Below are positions 16,603 through 24,772 of a stretch of 64,000 bases of DNA, piece by piece. A program made the translations under genes and the position numbers. Under the pieces are notes generated by a model that saw only the letters and a list, made by a program, of their open reading frames with translations, was not told the origin of the DNA and did not search any database. Position 1 is the stretch's first letter. Each line of letters opens with the position of its first letter. Source of the stretch: an uncultured Collinsella sp. (GTDB taxonomy: Bacteria; Actinomycetota; Coriobacteriia; Coriobacteriales; Coriobacteriaceae); assembly GCA_900544115.1 (NCBI GenBank), contig UQTW01000001.1, forward strand, positions 1 through 64,000, written 5' to 3'.

Positions 16603-17409
16603 CTACTCCTCCTCGAGGGCAGCGATGACCTCGTCGGTCATGTCCATGGTGCTGTAGACGTCCTGGACGTCGTCGAGCTCCTCAAGACGGTCGATGAGGC
16701 GCTGGACCTTCTTGGCGTCGGCGCCGGAAACCTCGGTCGGGGTGGTCGGGACCATGGTGGTCTCGGAGCCCTTGACCTGGACACCCTGCTCCTCGAGCGC
16801 CTTGGAGACAGCCATGACCTCGTTGGCAGCAGTCCAGACGATCCACTCCTCGCCGGCATCCTCGTAGTCCTCGCCACCGGCCTCGGCGATAGCCATCATG
16901 AACTCATCCTCGTCACCGGCAGCACCGTTGGCGATCATGGTCTCCTTCTTGGCGTTCTCATCCAGGATCTCCTTGGCGACGACGATCTGGCCCTTGCGCT
17001 CAAACTGGAAGGCGACGGAGCCGGAGGTGCCCAGGTTGCCACCAGCGTGGGAGAAGGCGGAACGGACATCAGCGGCGGTACGGTTGCGGTTGTCGGTCAG
17101 GCAGTCGACGTAGACGGCGACACCGGCGGGACCGTAGCCCTCGTACACGATGTTCTCGTAGACGGCGGCGTCAGCACCCGAACCAAAAGCCTTGTCGATA
17201 GCGGACTTGATCTTGTCCTTAGGCATGGACTGAGCCTTGGCCTTGGCAACGGCAGCGGCGAGGCTGGCGTTGTTCTCGGGCAGCGGGTCACCGCCGAGAC
17301 GGGCAGCAACAGTGATGTTGCGGCTGAGCTTGGAGAAGAGGGCGGAACGCTTGGCGTCCTGCGCGCCCTTACGATGCTTGGTTGTGGCCCACTTAGAGTG
17401 TCCGGACAT
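16603..17409 (-). CDS. yebC: YebC/PmpR/TACO1 family protein
   Basis: This 268-residue protein begins with the invariant MSGHSKWATTKHRKGAQDAKR and contains the family core YEGYGPAGVAVYVDCLTDNRNRT. YebC-family proteins were first described as DNA-binding regulators; some members help ribosomes translate proline-rich stretches. The C-terminus is about 20 residues longer than usual. It stands alone here, not beside ruvC-ruvA-ruvB as in many genomes. Confidence 0.96.
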   Translation of the reverse strand: MSGHSKWATTKHRKGAQDAKRSALFSKLSRNITVAARLGGDPLPENNASLAAAVAKAKAQSMPKDKIKSAIDKAFGSGADAAVYENIVYEGYGPAGVAVYVDCLTDNRNRTAADVRSAFSHAGGNLGTSGSVAFQFERKGQIVVAKEILDENAKKETMIANGAAGDEDEFMMAIAEAGGEDYEDAGEEWIVWTAANEVMAVSKALEEQGVQVKGSETTMVPTTPTEVSGADAKKVQRLIDRLEELDDVQDVYSTMDMTDEVIAALEEE

Positions 17410-17539
17410 ACGTGTCTCCTATCGGTTTCGACCTAAAGCCCAGCGCAGATGCTCGGGCAATATAAACAAACGTCGTTATGATATACCTACTAGCCTGCGA
17501 GATAAACCCCAAAATGAAGGCGTCGTGATGATGTCCCCT

Positions 17540-17572
17540 TTGGTGCAAAGAAACCTGACCCCAATGCACCAA
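17540..17572. repeat. REP-like hairpin (conserved-loop family), copy 2
   Basis: TTGGTGCA (17540-17547) pairs with TGCACCAA (17565-17572); the loop on the minus strand carries GGGGTCAGG. It abuts the stop codon of the membrane protein gene that follows and is probably its terminator. Confidence 0.75.
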
Positions 17573-17573
17573 G

Positions 17574-19757
17574 TTAGGACCAGAGGAAGTCGCTGCGGGT
17601 GACGGTGGCGCCGATGGCGAAGGGCATGCAGGCGATGACCGGATACAGGTAGCGCATGTAGGTCGAGCCGTTGCACGGACCAATCAGGCACACGGCGAGC
17701 ACGCCCAACAGCGGCACCCAGATCGCCAGCGCACGCCATGAATGACGACGCAGCAGGTAGACCACCACGGCAATCATGATCCACACATAGGTGGCCGAGC
17801 TCATGGTGAGCGAAATAAACGGGATGCGATGCACCGCCACACGGTACAGATTGATCAGGTGGTCACACCAGCGCACCACGTTGCTGTCAACCGGATGGAA
17901 GTCGAAGTACTTGAGGTTGTCGGGACGCGCCATGATCTCGGCACTACGCGCCGTGCTGTAGACCCAGGCATCGCGGGCACTCGGATAAAAGTAGCCGTAA
18001 TAGTTATTGATGAGCGCCGAGATATAGCACTCGGGATCCTTTTTGAACATCTGCGCCCAGACCTCAAAATAGGCCTTGATGTCCTCCTGCGAGGCGTACT
18101 CGTTAAAGCAGTTCTTGACGGCATCGGACTTGTCAGGGTTGTAGCGGCGGCCCAGGTTCTCGTACTTGAGCACGCGATCGATCACGACGCGCTCCTCGTC
18201 GGTCACCAAACCGTCGCAGGGCGCCTCCACGATGGTGCCGTCCTCCTTTACCGTGGGGTTGACACCCGAGTTGAGGCCATCGTGCTTTTGAACGAAACGA
18301 GCCGTCTGCTGGAACGGAATCGAGAGAATTTCGCGCTTGGAGCCGGGCGTGATGTCGTGCGCCGGCATAAAGACCTTGGTGAAGTACATATTAGAGGCAA
18401 GGCAGAGCGCGAGCACCGCGAGGACGCCAACCCAGCGGAATCGCGGCGTGACGCATGAGACCGCGGTGCCCGTCTGCTTAGCCGCACGACGAGCGACATG
18501 TACATCCCATGCGCAAAACGCCGCCGCGATCATACACGCCGCCAGCGGAAACACCAGGCCTCCATTGCGCAAAAACGTGGAACCCATGGCAGCAAGCGCA
18601 AACAACAGCCAGTCATGGCGCGCAAAGAGCACGGGGGCCTTCTCGCCCGCACGCTCGGCATTGGCATCGCGACGGGGCAGGCCGCAGGCCACGAGCTTCA
18701 CGGTCTGCACCAACAGCACCAAAAACGCGTCGGCAAAGAGCACGTCTTTGGTGAGCAGGGCCGCGTAGTTAGAGAACATGGGCATAAACACAAAGAACAG
18801 CAAGATCACGCCGCGGACCGGCAGGCTCACGCCCAGTTTGCGCAGCGACGAGACGGAATAGGCCATGCAGGCGGCCGTAATGACGAACTGAGCGCAGGTG
18901 TAGATGGCAAGCCCCGCATTGGCGCTGTTAAAGACCGAAAGCCCCAGTTGAACGCACGAGCCGATAATGGCCGTGTGCACGACCGGGTGATGCCCGTTGA
19001 GCAGGACATTGGGGTTGAGTAGGCGCAGGTAGTCGCTCGTGCCGTTGGGATAGTTGAACCACTGGCGAATCTGCGCACCCGTATCTCCCATAAAAAGGCC
19101 GGGCAGCGAAGCGATGAGCGTGGGCGCCCAGGCGATCATAAGCACCAGGAAGGGCCCGGCAAAGGGATGGGCCGAGAGCACGGCGTGAGCCACACGCCAT
19201 ACGCGGCCAAAGTGCGCTTCGGAAAACGGAATGCGTCGGGAGCTCAGCCAATCTAGACACTCAAAAGCCAGGTAGAAGGCAACGATCGCCAAGAGCATCC
19301 AGCCCGCGCCGCCAATCCAGGCACAGATGATGCGGGCCTTGTCGCCAAGAACAATCTCGGCCGAGTCGGTGAGGTCGTAGCTGCGGCCGAACACCATGCA
19401 GATGGCGAAAAACAGCGACGGCAGAATGATCGACGGGCGCCAGGTGTCGCCACGGCCAAAGAATACGTAGCGAAACGGCAGCGTGAGCAGGCAGGCAAGC
19501 GCAAGCAGCATGACCGCGTCGGTATGGCCGGCAAACGAGAGGAGCACCTCGTAGCACACGTACAGCATGCCCGAGGCTTTGGGGTCAATCGCCAAGACTG
19601 CGTTGCTCGACACCGGGGCGGGATCGATGGAAAACGCCGTGGTCGCCAACAGCGCGAGCAGAAATGCGATGAGCGTCTGCTTGGCGGGGTAGCGCTTAAA
19701 CCAGACGATGCGGGCCGCGTCGCGCGCAGCCGTTGTGGAGAGATCGGAATCCTTCAC
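17574..19757 (-). CDS. DUF6020-like multi-pass membrane protein (GT-C glycosyltransferase-like)
   Basis: This 727-residue protein has about twelve hydrophobic helices spread over residues 25-560 and near the C-terminus, with a large soluble loop at roughly 480-640. The segment SLPGLFMGDTGAQIRQWFN, followed by HHPVVHTAIIGSCVQLGLS, resembles the conserved region of DUF6020/GT-C-type polyprenyl-sugar glycosyltransferases, where an acidic residue in an early loop is catalytic. That suggests cell-envelope glycan or lipoteichoic-type modification, but donor and acceptor are unknown. The start is GTG with a weakly placed AAAGG. It is downstream of lgt, from which it is separated by a hairpin. Confidence 0.75.
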   Translation of the reverse strand: MKDSDLSTTAARDAARIVWFKRYPAKQTLIAFLLALLATTAFSIDPAPVSSNAVLAIDPKASGMLYVCYEVLLSFAGHTDAVMLLALACLLTLPFRYVFFGRGDTWRPSIILPSLFFAICMVFGRSYDLTDSAEIVLGDKARIICAWIGGAGWMLLAIVAFYLAFECLDWLSSRRIPFSEAHFGRVWRVAHAVLSAHPFAGPFLVLMIAWAPTLIASLPGLFMGDTGAQIRQWFNYPNGTSDYLRLLNPNVLLNGHHPVVHTAIIGSCVQLGLSVFNSANAGLAIYTCAQFVITAACMAYSVSSLRKLGVSLPVRGVILLFFVFMPMFSNYAALLTKDVLFADAFLVLLVQTVKLVACGLPRRDANAERAGEKAPVLFARHDWLLFALAAMGSTFLRNGGLVFPLAACMIAAAFCAWDVHVARRAAKQTGTAVSCVTPRFRWVGVLAVLALCLASNMYFTKVFMPAHDITPGSKREILSIPFQQTARFVQKHDGLNSGVNPTVKEDGTIVEAPCDGLVTDEERVVIDRVLKYENLGRRYNPDKSDAVKNCFNEYASQEDIKAYFEVWAQMFKKDPECYISALINNYYGYFYPSARDAWVYSTARSAEIMARPDNLKYFDFHPVDSNVVRWCDHLINLYRVAVHRIPFISLTMSSATYVWIMIAVVVYLLRRHSWRALAIWVPLLGVLAVCLIGPCNGSTYMRYLYPVIACMPFAIGATVTRSDFLWS

Positions 19758-19796
19758 AGTCCGAAAGCCTTTCTAGAAACCTATCAAACTCAGCAA

Positions 19797-19835
19797 AACC
19801 ACCACAAAGGTGCCTGTGTCCCCTTTGTGGTGGTT
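19797..19835 (-). terminator. REP-like hairpin acting as lgt terminator, copy 3
   Basis: A perfect 14-bp stem (19797-19810 with 19822-19835, AACCACCACAAAGG and complement) encloses an 11-base loop. On the minus strand it overlaps the lgt stop codon and is followed by TTTTG, so it should act as an intrinsic terminator. The loop includes the family core. Confidence 0.85.
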
Positions 19836-20655
19836 AGGCGTCGAGGTAGATGCGCTGGGGGCGATTGCGGTGTCGGGCGAAGATGATGAGCGCCAGGCCC
19901 GCAATAACGAGCGGAAGGCTCAGCAGCTGACCCATCGTGATGACGCCGCCCAGCAGATAGCCAAGCTGGGCATCGGGCACGCGCACGAACTCGACGAGGA
20001 AGCGGACGATGCCGTAACCCATCACAAACACGCCCATAAACGTGCCCTGGGGCAGCAACGGCTTTTTGCGGCTGAGCACCTGCAGGATGCAGAAGAGCAC
20101 AATGCCCTCAAGAAATGCCTCGTAGAGTTGGGAGGGGTGACGCGGCATATCGCCCGCAGTCCCGCCAAAGACCACACCCCAGGGCAGATCGGTCGGCTTG
20201 CCCCACAGCTCACCGTTGACAAAGTTGGCACAACGGCCCAGACACAAGGCCAGCGGCGCGCCGATGACAGCAAGGTCTGCCAGAGTCCATGCGTCGAGCT
20301 TATACATGCGGCAAACGATGATGCCGCCGATAATGCCGCCGACCAGGCCACCGTGGAAGCTCATGCCGCCTTCGTTGGTGGCAAAGATCTCGAGCGGATG
20401 TGCCCAGTAGTAGCCGTCGCCGTAAAAGATGACGTAGAACAGGCGGGCGCCGATGATAAGGCCAAAGACCACACCGACCACGACGCTCGTCAGGTCGTCA
20501 ATCGTGATGCTAAAGCCCCAGCGACGCTGCGTGCGATACATGACGACCGCCGTGAGCAGAGCTCCGACCACGTAGGCCAGACCATACCAGTAAATCGTGA
20601 TGGGCCCCGCCGAAATCGCGACGGGATCAAGCATATGGTAGAAGTCGTTGAGCAT
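19834..20655 (-). CDS. lgt: Prolipoprotein diacylglyceryl transferase
   Basis: This 273-residue membrane enzyme transfers diacylglycerol from phosphatidylglycerol to the lipobox cysteine of prolipoproteins. It has seven hydrophobic segments and the Lgt signature GGLVGGIIGGIIVCRMYK and LCLGRCANFVNGELWGKPTD (catalytic Arg-Asn-Glu region). The start at 20655 (MLNDFYHMLDP) is chosen because AGGAGGG lies five bases upstream; longer reading frames lack such a site. Its substrates in this window include the lipoprotein at 46212. Confidence 0.97.
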   Translation of the reverse strand: MLNDFYHMLDPVAISAGPITIYWYGLAYVVGALLTAVVMYRTQRRWGFSITIDDLTSVVVGVVFGLIIGARLFYVIFYGDGYYWAHPLEIFATNEGGMSFHGGLVGGIIGGIIVCRMYKLDAWTLADLAVIGAPLALCLGRCANFVNGELWGKPTDLPWGVVFGGTAGDMPRHPSQLYEAFLEGIVLFCILQVLSRKKPLLPQGTFMGVFVMGYGIVRFLVEFVRVPDAQLGYLLGGVITMGQLLSLPLVIAGLALIIFARHRNRPQRIYLDA

Positions 20656-20682
20656 GTCGACCCTCCTACTCCCTACATACAA

Positions 20683-20716
20683 ATGCGGCCGCGGGCCTTG
20701 CGCTCGCAGCCGCATA
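20683..20716 (-). terminator. Hairpin downstream of nfu
   Basis: ATGCGGC and GCCGCAT arms flank a GC-rich loop, and the minus strand continues with TTTGTATG. It is a possible weak terminator between nfu and lgt. Confidence 0.45.
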
Positions 20717-20764
20717 TTTGGGCGTAACGTCTATGCGGAGTATGCCGTCCGCAGCTTTCGCATC

Positions 20765-21043
20765 TTAGAACGGCGCGTACTCGTCGTACAGGTCGTCGGT
20801 CTCGCCGGAGGCATTAACCTGCTCGACACGGGTAACGCCGGGCACATGCTCCTTGAGGATACGCTCGATACCCATGGACAGGGTCAGCGCGCTCATAGGG
20901 CAGCCGGCGCAGGCACCCTGCAGCTCCAGTTTGACGACGCCCTCGTCGTCAACACCCACATACTCCATATCGCCGCCGTCAGCCTGCAGGTTGGGGCGGA
21001 TCTCCTCAAGAACCTTCTTAAGCAGCTCTTCGTTAACAGCCAC
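20765..21043 (-). CDS. NifU-like Fe-S scaffold/carrier protein (Nfu)
   Basis: This 92-residue protein consists of the NifU C-terminal domain alone. It starts at GTG (VNEELLKKVLEEIRPNLQADGGD) with AAGGAG upstream and carries the cluster-binding CxxC motif in LQGACAGCPMSALTLSMGIE. Nfu proteins hold and pass on [4Fe-4S] clusters to apoproteins. The tail YDEYAPF is acidic. It is followed by lgt on the same strand. Confidence 0.94.
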   Translation of the reverse strand: MAVNEELLKKVLEEIRPNLQADGGDMEYVGVDDEGVVKLELQGACAGCPMSALTLSMGIERILKEHVPGVTRVEQVNASGETDDLYDEYAPF

Positions 21044-21215
21044 AGGGGCTCCTTTCTCACAATAACGCGGGCACGCCCGCGGACAGGGGCTATGTTACTA
21101 CAGCCATGTACCCGCTCACGAGCCATCCATGCGCGCGGACACGACTTTCACGAGCAGTCAATTTGGGACGGGGATCTTTTAGCTGCCTGTTGTTACCAGC
21201 TGGCATTGTCACGCG

Positions 21216-21740
21216 CTACTGCTGAGCCTGCCCCTCGGTACCGATGTGAACATCGACGATAACTTGGCGGTAGCTGATGCCACAGGAGTCGAGGATGCGG
21301 CGGCTGATGCGTCCATCATCGGTGTCGGCGTACTTGTTGTCCAGGTAGACAACCTCGCCCACGCCCACCTGCGCCAGGATTTTGGCGCAGTCGTGGCACG
21401 GGAACAGCGTGACGTAGACCGTGGAACCCTCGAGGTCCTTGAGCGAGCCACGGTAGTTGAGCACGGCATTGGCCTCGGCATGCACCACGTAGTTGTGCTT
21501 GTCCTGCAGCGGGTCGTCGCTCGTACCCCACGGGAAAAAGTCGTCGTTGAGCGCCGAGGGCGTACCGTTGTAGCCCACCGAAAGGATACGGTGGTTGGTG
21601 CTGGCGATGCACGCACCCACCTGCGTGTTGGGGTCCTTGCTGCGGCGCTGCGCGGCGATGGCTACGCTCATAAAGAACTCGTCCCAGCTAATGACGTCCA
21701 GGCGCTTGCCTGACGAAGTTTGATGAAGATCGTCCGACAT
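21216..21740 (-). CDS. dCMP deaminase (ComEB-like)
   Basis: This 174-residue zinc enzyme deaminates deoxycytidylate to dUMP for thymidylate synthesis. The zinc motifs are HAEANAVLNY and PCHDCAKIL, and the substrate-binding block is RRSKDPNTQVGACIAS. I choose ATG 21740 (MSDDLHQTSSG) since GGAGG lies eight bases upstream; longer reading lacks support. It lies between coaX and nfu on the same strand. Confidence 0.95.
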   Translation of the reverse strand: MSDDLHQTSSGKRLDVISWDEFFMSVAIAAQRRSKDPNTQVGACIASTNHRILSVGYNGTPSALNDDFFPWGTSDDPLQDKHNYVVHAEANAVLNYRGSLKDLEGSTVYVTLFPCHDCAKILAQVGVGEVVYLDNKYADTDDGRISRRILDSCGISYRQVIVDVHIGTEGQAQQ

Positions 21741-21824
21741 GGCAGACACCTCCGTAATCGCAATAGTTTGACCCATTGTAGCAGGTGAAAGGTGGAGGCG
21801 TTTGTCCCCCCGGCGCCCCCACTT

Positions 21825-22676
21825 TTACACGCGGCGGGGCTTTTGGTTGATGCGGTAGAGCTCGGCGAGACCCCGCAGCGTCAGCGCGTCGTCGACCGTC
21901 AGGCTGTGGCCGACCAACGCCGCGAGCGCCTCGGCGTCGTCGCCGGTAATGACGATGGGCACGTCGCCCTCCCCCGCGGCCTTGGTCGCGCGCATCTCGG
22001 CGAGCACCATGTCGAGCATGCCGTCGATGCGGGCTACCTCGCCCAGAACCACGCCCGAACGCATGGCCTCGCGCGTGTTGCGACCGATCACATGCGTGGG
22101 TGCCGAGGGCTCGACCTGCGGCAGACGCGCCGCAGCAGCCGAAAGCGAGCGGGCGCCAAGCGCCAGACCCGGCGCGATGACGCCGCCGACAAAGGTTCCG
22201 CGCGCGTCGATGACCTCGATATTGGTCGTGGTACCCAAGTCGATCACGATGCACGGAGAGCCGTAGACGGCACGGGCCGCCACGGCGTCGGCAATGCGGT
22301 CGGGGCCGATCTCGGCCGGGTCGTCGTAGCGGACGGGCATGCCGGTCTTGAGGCCCGGCCCCACGGTGAGCACGCGCCCCGTGCAGGTGCGAAAAAGTGC
22401 CGCCTTCCACGGACGCTCGAGCGCCGGCACCACGCAACTCAGGACTGCAGCTGCGGGAACGAGCGCGCCGGGCATGCCCGCATCGGCCGCCAGCGCGGCC
22501 ATGACTTGAGCGAGACGCATACGCGCTTCGTCGGCCGTAATGCTCGACGGCGTCGTGATCTCGCACGTCGCAAGCGGGCATTCCTGTGCCGCGGCCGAAT
22601 CCTCGGCAAACAGGCCAAAGCGAATGAACGTGTTGCCCACGTCGACCGTCAATATATATGCGCACCCATTAAGCAT
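21825..22676 (-). CDS. coaX: Type III pantothenate kinase
   Basis: This 283-residue enzyme catalyses the first step of coenzyme A synthesis. It has the ASKHA-fold motifs TVDVGNTFIRFGLF (phosphate 1), RYDDPAEIGPDRIADAVAA (pantothenate site), VIDLGTTTNIEVID (phosphate 2) and GGVIAPGLALGARSL. Start 22676 (MLNGCAYILTVD) has AAGGAG eight bases upstream. Type III kinases are insensitive to feedback by CoA. It diverges from the OPT transporter gene. Confidence 0.96.
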   Translation of the reverse strand: MLNGCAYILTVDVGNTFIRFGLFAEDSAAAQECPLATCEITTPSSITADEARMRLAQVMAALAADAGMPGALVPAAAVLSCVVPALERPWKAALFRTCTGRVLTVGPGLKTGMPVRYDDPAEIGPDRIADAVAARAVYGSPCIVIDLGTTTNIEVIDARGTFVGGVIAPGLALGARSLSAAAARLPQVEPSAPTHVIGRNTREAMRSGVVLGEVARIDGMLDMVLAEMRATKAAGEGDVPIVITGDDAEALAALVGHSLTVDDALTLRGLAELYRINQKPRRV

Positions 22677-22868
22677 CGTCGGCACTCCTTTCGTCTGTCC
22701 AGCAGTATATCGCCTACCTAAACCAGTCATCCCAAAATGACTAGCTTGCGGCTATACTGGTGCGCGGTCGTTTGCGAGCTCACGCGGCGGCCCTTGGTAA
22801 CCCGACTTCCCGCGCCGTATCCGTAACGGCGCTCCCGGGGGAAGCGGATATACGCAAAGGAGTTTTAT

Positions 22869-24572
22869 ATGAGCAATCCCTCGAACCGCGCTTCGATGCG
22901 CGGGCAACTCACGCTGCGCGGCGTCGTCATCGGCGTCCTTGGCTGCGTGATCATCACGGCAAGCTCGGCCTACACCGCCCTCAAGATGGGCGCACTCCCC
23001 TGGCCAATCGTCTTCGCTGCCGTCATCTCGCTGTTCTTCCTTAAGCTCATGGGCAACGCCAGCCTCAACGAGGCAAACGTCACCCACACCATCATGTCCG
23101 CAGGCGCCATGGTCGCCGGCGGTCTGGCGTTTACCATCCCGGGCGCCTGGATGCTGAGCTATGCCAACCAGATCAGCTGGCTCGACATGTTTATCGTGGC
23201 ACTCGCCGGCACTATCCTGGGCCTGTTGGCCACGGCACTCATCCACCGCCACTTTATCGTAGACGCCGCGTTGGAGTTCCCCACCGGCAACGCCGCAGCT
23301 CAGACCCTGCGCGCCACCGAGGCCGGCGGCAAGACCGGCAAGCAGCTCTTTGGCTCTATGGCCATCGCAGGCATCTACAGCGTGCTTCGCGACGCTCTGG
23401 GCGTGGTGCCCAGCATGCTATGCACGCTCAACATCCCCGGCGTGACCTTTGGCATCTACAACTCGCCCATGCTGCTCTCCGTCGGCTTCCTCGTGGGCTT
23501 CGCCCCGGTCGCCTTCTGGTTTGCCGGCGCCCTGCTGGGCAACTTTGGCATCATCGTGGGCGGCACCGCTGCCGGTCTGTTCGATATTGTGACCGCGCAG
23601 GGCATCGTCAAGTCCCTGGGCATGGGCCTCATGATGGGCTTTGGCGTCGCCGTCGTCCTCAAGGACATCCTGCCGCAGGTCGCCGGTATCGTCCGCGGTC
23701 TTGCCGCCGACAGCTCCACCGACACCGACGAGCAGTCGCTCATCTCGGGCTCCCTTAAGCTCGACGCCGGCATCATCGGCCTGGGCGCTGCCGCCATCGC
23801 CGTGATCGTCGCCATCGCGCTCGACCTTGGTCCCGTCCCGGCCGTCATCGTGACGCTGTTCACCTTTGTCACTACCATTATGAGCGCACAGAGCTGCGGC
23901 CAGACGGGCATCGACCCCATGGAGATCTTTGGCCTCATCGTCATGCTCATCGTGGCTGCCTTCGCACAGATCGCTCAGGTCAAACTGTTCTTTATCGCCG
24001 GCATCGTGGCCGTGGCGTGCGGCCTTGCGGGCGACGTCATGAACGACTTTAAGGCCGGCGCCGTGCTGGGCACCAACCCGCGTGCGCAGTGGATCGGCCA
24101 AGCCATTGGCGGCATCGTGGGCGCCCTGGTCGCCGCAGCCGTCATGGTCGCGCTCGTCACCGCCTATGGCCCGGACGCCTTTGGCCCCGACAAGAGCTTT
24201 GTTGCCGCGCAGGCAAGCGTCGTCGCCACCATGGTCTCGGGCATCCCGAGCGTCCCGTGGTTCGTTGGCGGCTTTATCGCCGGCATCGTCATGTACTGGC
24301 TCGGCATTCCGGCCATGATGATCGGCCTGGGCGTGTACTTGCCGTTCTACATGTCACTCACGGCATTCCTGGGCTCCTGCGTCAAGCTCGCCTACGACAA
24401 GTGGGCCGCACGCCGCGACGCCACTGCCGGTCTTTCGGACGAGGAGAAGGCTGCCAAGGACGCCGCCTTCCAGGAGCAGGGCCTGGTTGTCGCCAGCGGC
24501 CTGCTGGGCGGCGAGTCCATCGTCGGCGTTATCCTGGCGTTTGTCTCCGTGGGCCTGAGCCTGCTGGGCTAA
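22869..24572 (+). CDS. OPT-family oligopeptide transporter
   Basis: This 567-residue integral membrane protein has about fourteen hydrophobic segments. N-terminal LRGVVIGVLGCVIITASSAYTALKMG, then NEANVTHTIMSAGAMVAGG, and the late GQTGIDPMEIFGLIVMLIV match the OPT/YSL family, whose bacterial members import small peptides or metal chelates by proton symport. AAAGGAG lies six bases before the ATG. A strong terminator follows, so it is a single-gene unit. The substrate is not predictable from the sequence. Confidence 0.9.
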   Translation: MSNPSNRASMRGQLTLRGVVIGVLGCVIITASSAYTALKMGALPWPIVFAAVISLFFLKLMGNASLNEANVTHTIMSAGAMVAGGLAFTIPGAWMLSYANQISWLDMFIVALAGTILGLLATALIHRHFIVDAALEFPTGNAAAQTLRATEAGGKTGKQLFGSMAIAGIYSVLRDALGVVPSMLCTLNIPGVTFGIYNSPMLLSVGFLVGFAPVAFWFAGALLGNFGIIVGGTAAGLFDIVTAQGIVKSLGMGLMMGFGVAVVLKDILPQVAGIVRGLAADSSTDTDEQSLISGSLKLDAGIIGLGAAAIAVIVAIALDLGPVPAVIVTLFTFVTTIMSAQSCGQTGIDPMEIFGLIVMLIVAAFAQIAQVKLFFIAGIVAVACGLAGDVMNDFKAGAVLGTNPRAQWIGQAIGGIVGALVAAAVMVALVTAYGPDAFGPDKSFVAAQASVVATMVSGIPSVPWFVGGFIAGIVMYWLGIPAMMIGLGVYLPFYMSLTAFLGSCVKLAYDKWAARRDATAGLSDEEKAAKDAAFQEQGLVVASGLLGGESIVGVILAFVSVGLSLLG

Positions 24573-24614
24573 GTCGAGCAGCTGCTCGCCCGAATCCATT
24601 TTGCCTACGGCTAG

Positions 24615-24653
24615 CCCGGTAGGCGGCCCATGCGGTCGCCTGCCGGGTTTTTT
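24615..24653 (+). terminator. Intrinsic terminator of the OPT gene
   Basis: An 11-bp stem (CCCGGTAGGCG at 24615-24625 with CGCCTGCCGGG at 24637-24647) is followed by TTTTTT. Confidence 0.95.
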
Positions 24654-24669
24654 GATGCCGATACAAATA

Positions 24670-24706
24670 AAGGCCGGCGCGCTGCCATTAACAGCACGCC
24701 GGCCTT
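24670..24706 (-). terminator. Terminator of the surface-protein gene
   Basis: AAGGCCGGCG (24670-24679) pairs with CGCCGGCCTT (24697-24706), with a second GCTG/CAGC stem inside. On the minus strand TTATTTG follows. Confidence 0.7.
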
Positions 24707-24772
24707 ATCGTTTGGCTACCGAGACGGTCCTGCTACGAATTGAAGTTCCTTACAGAGCCGACGCTCGAGACG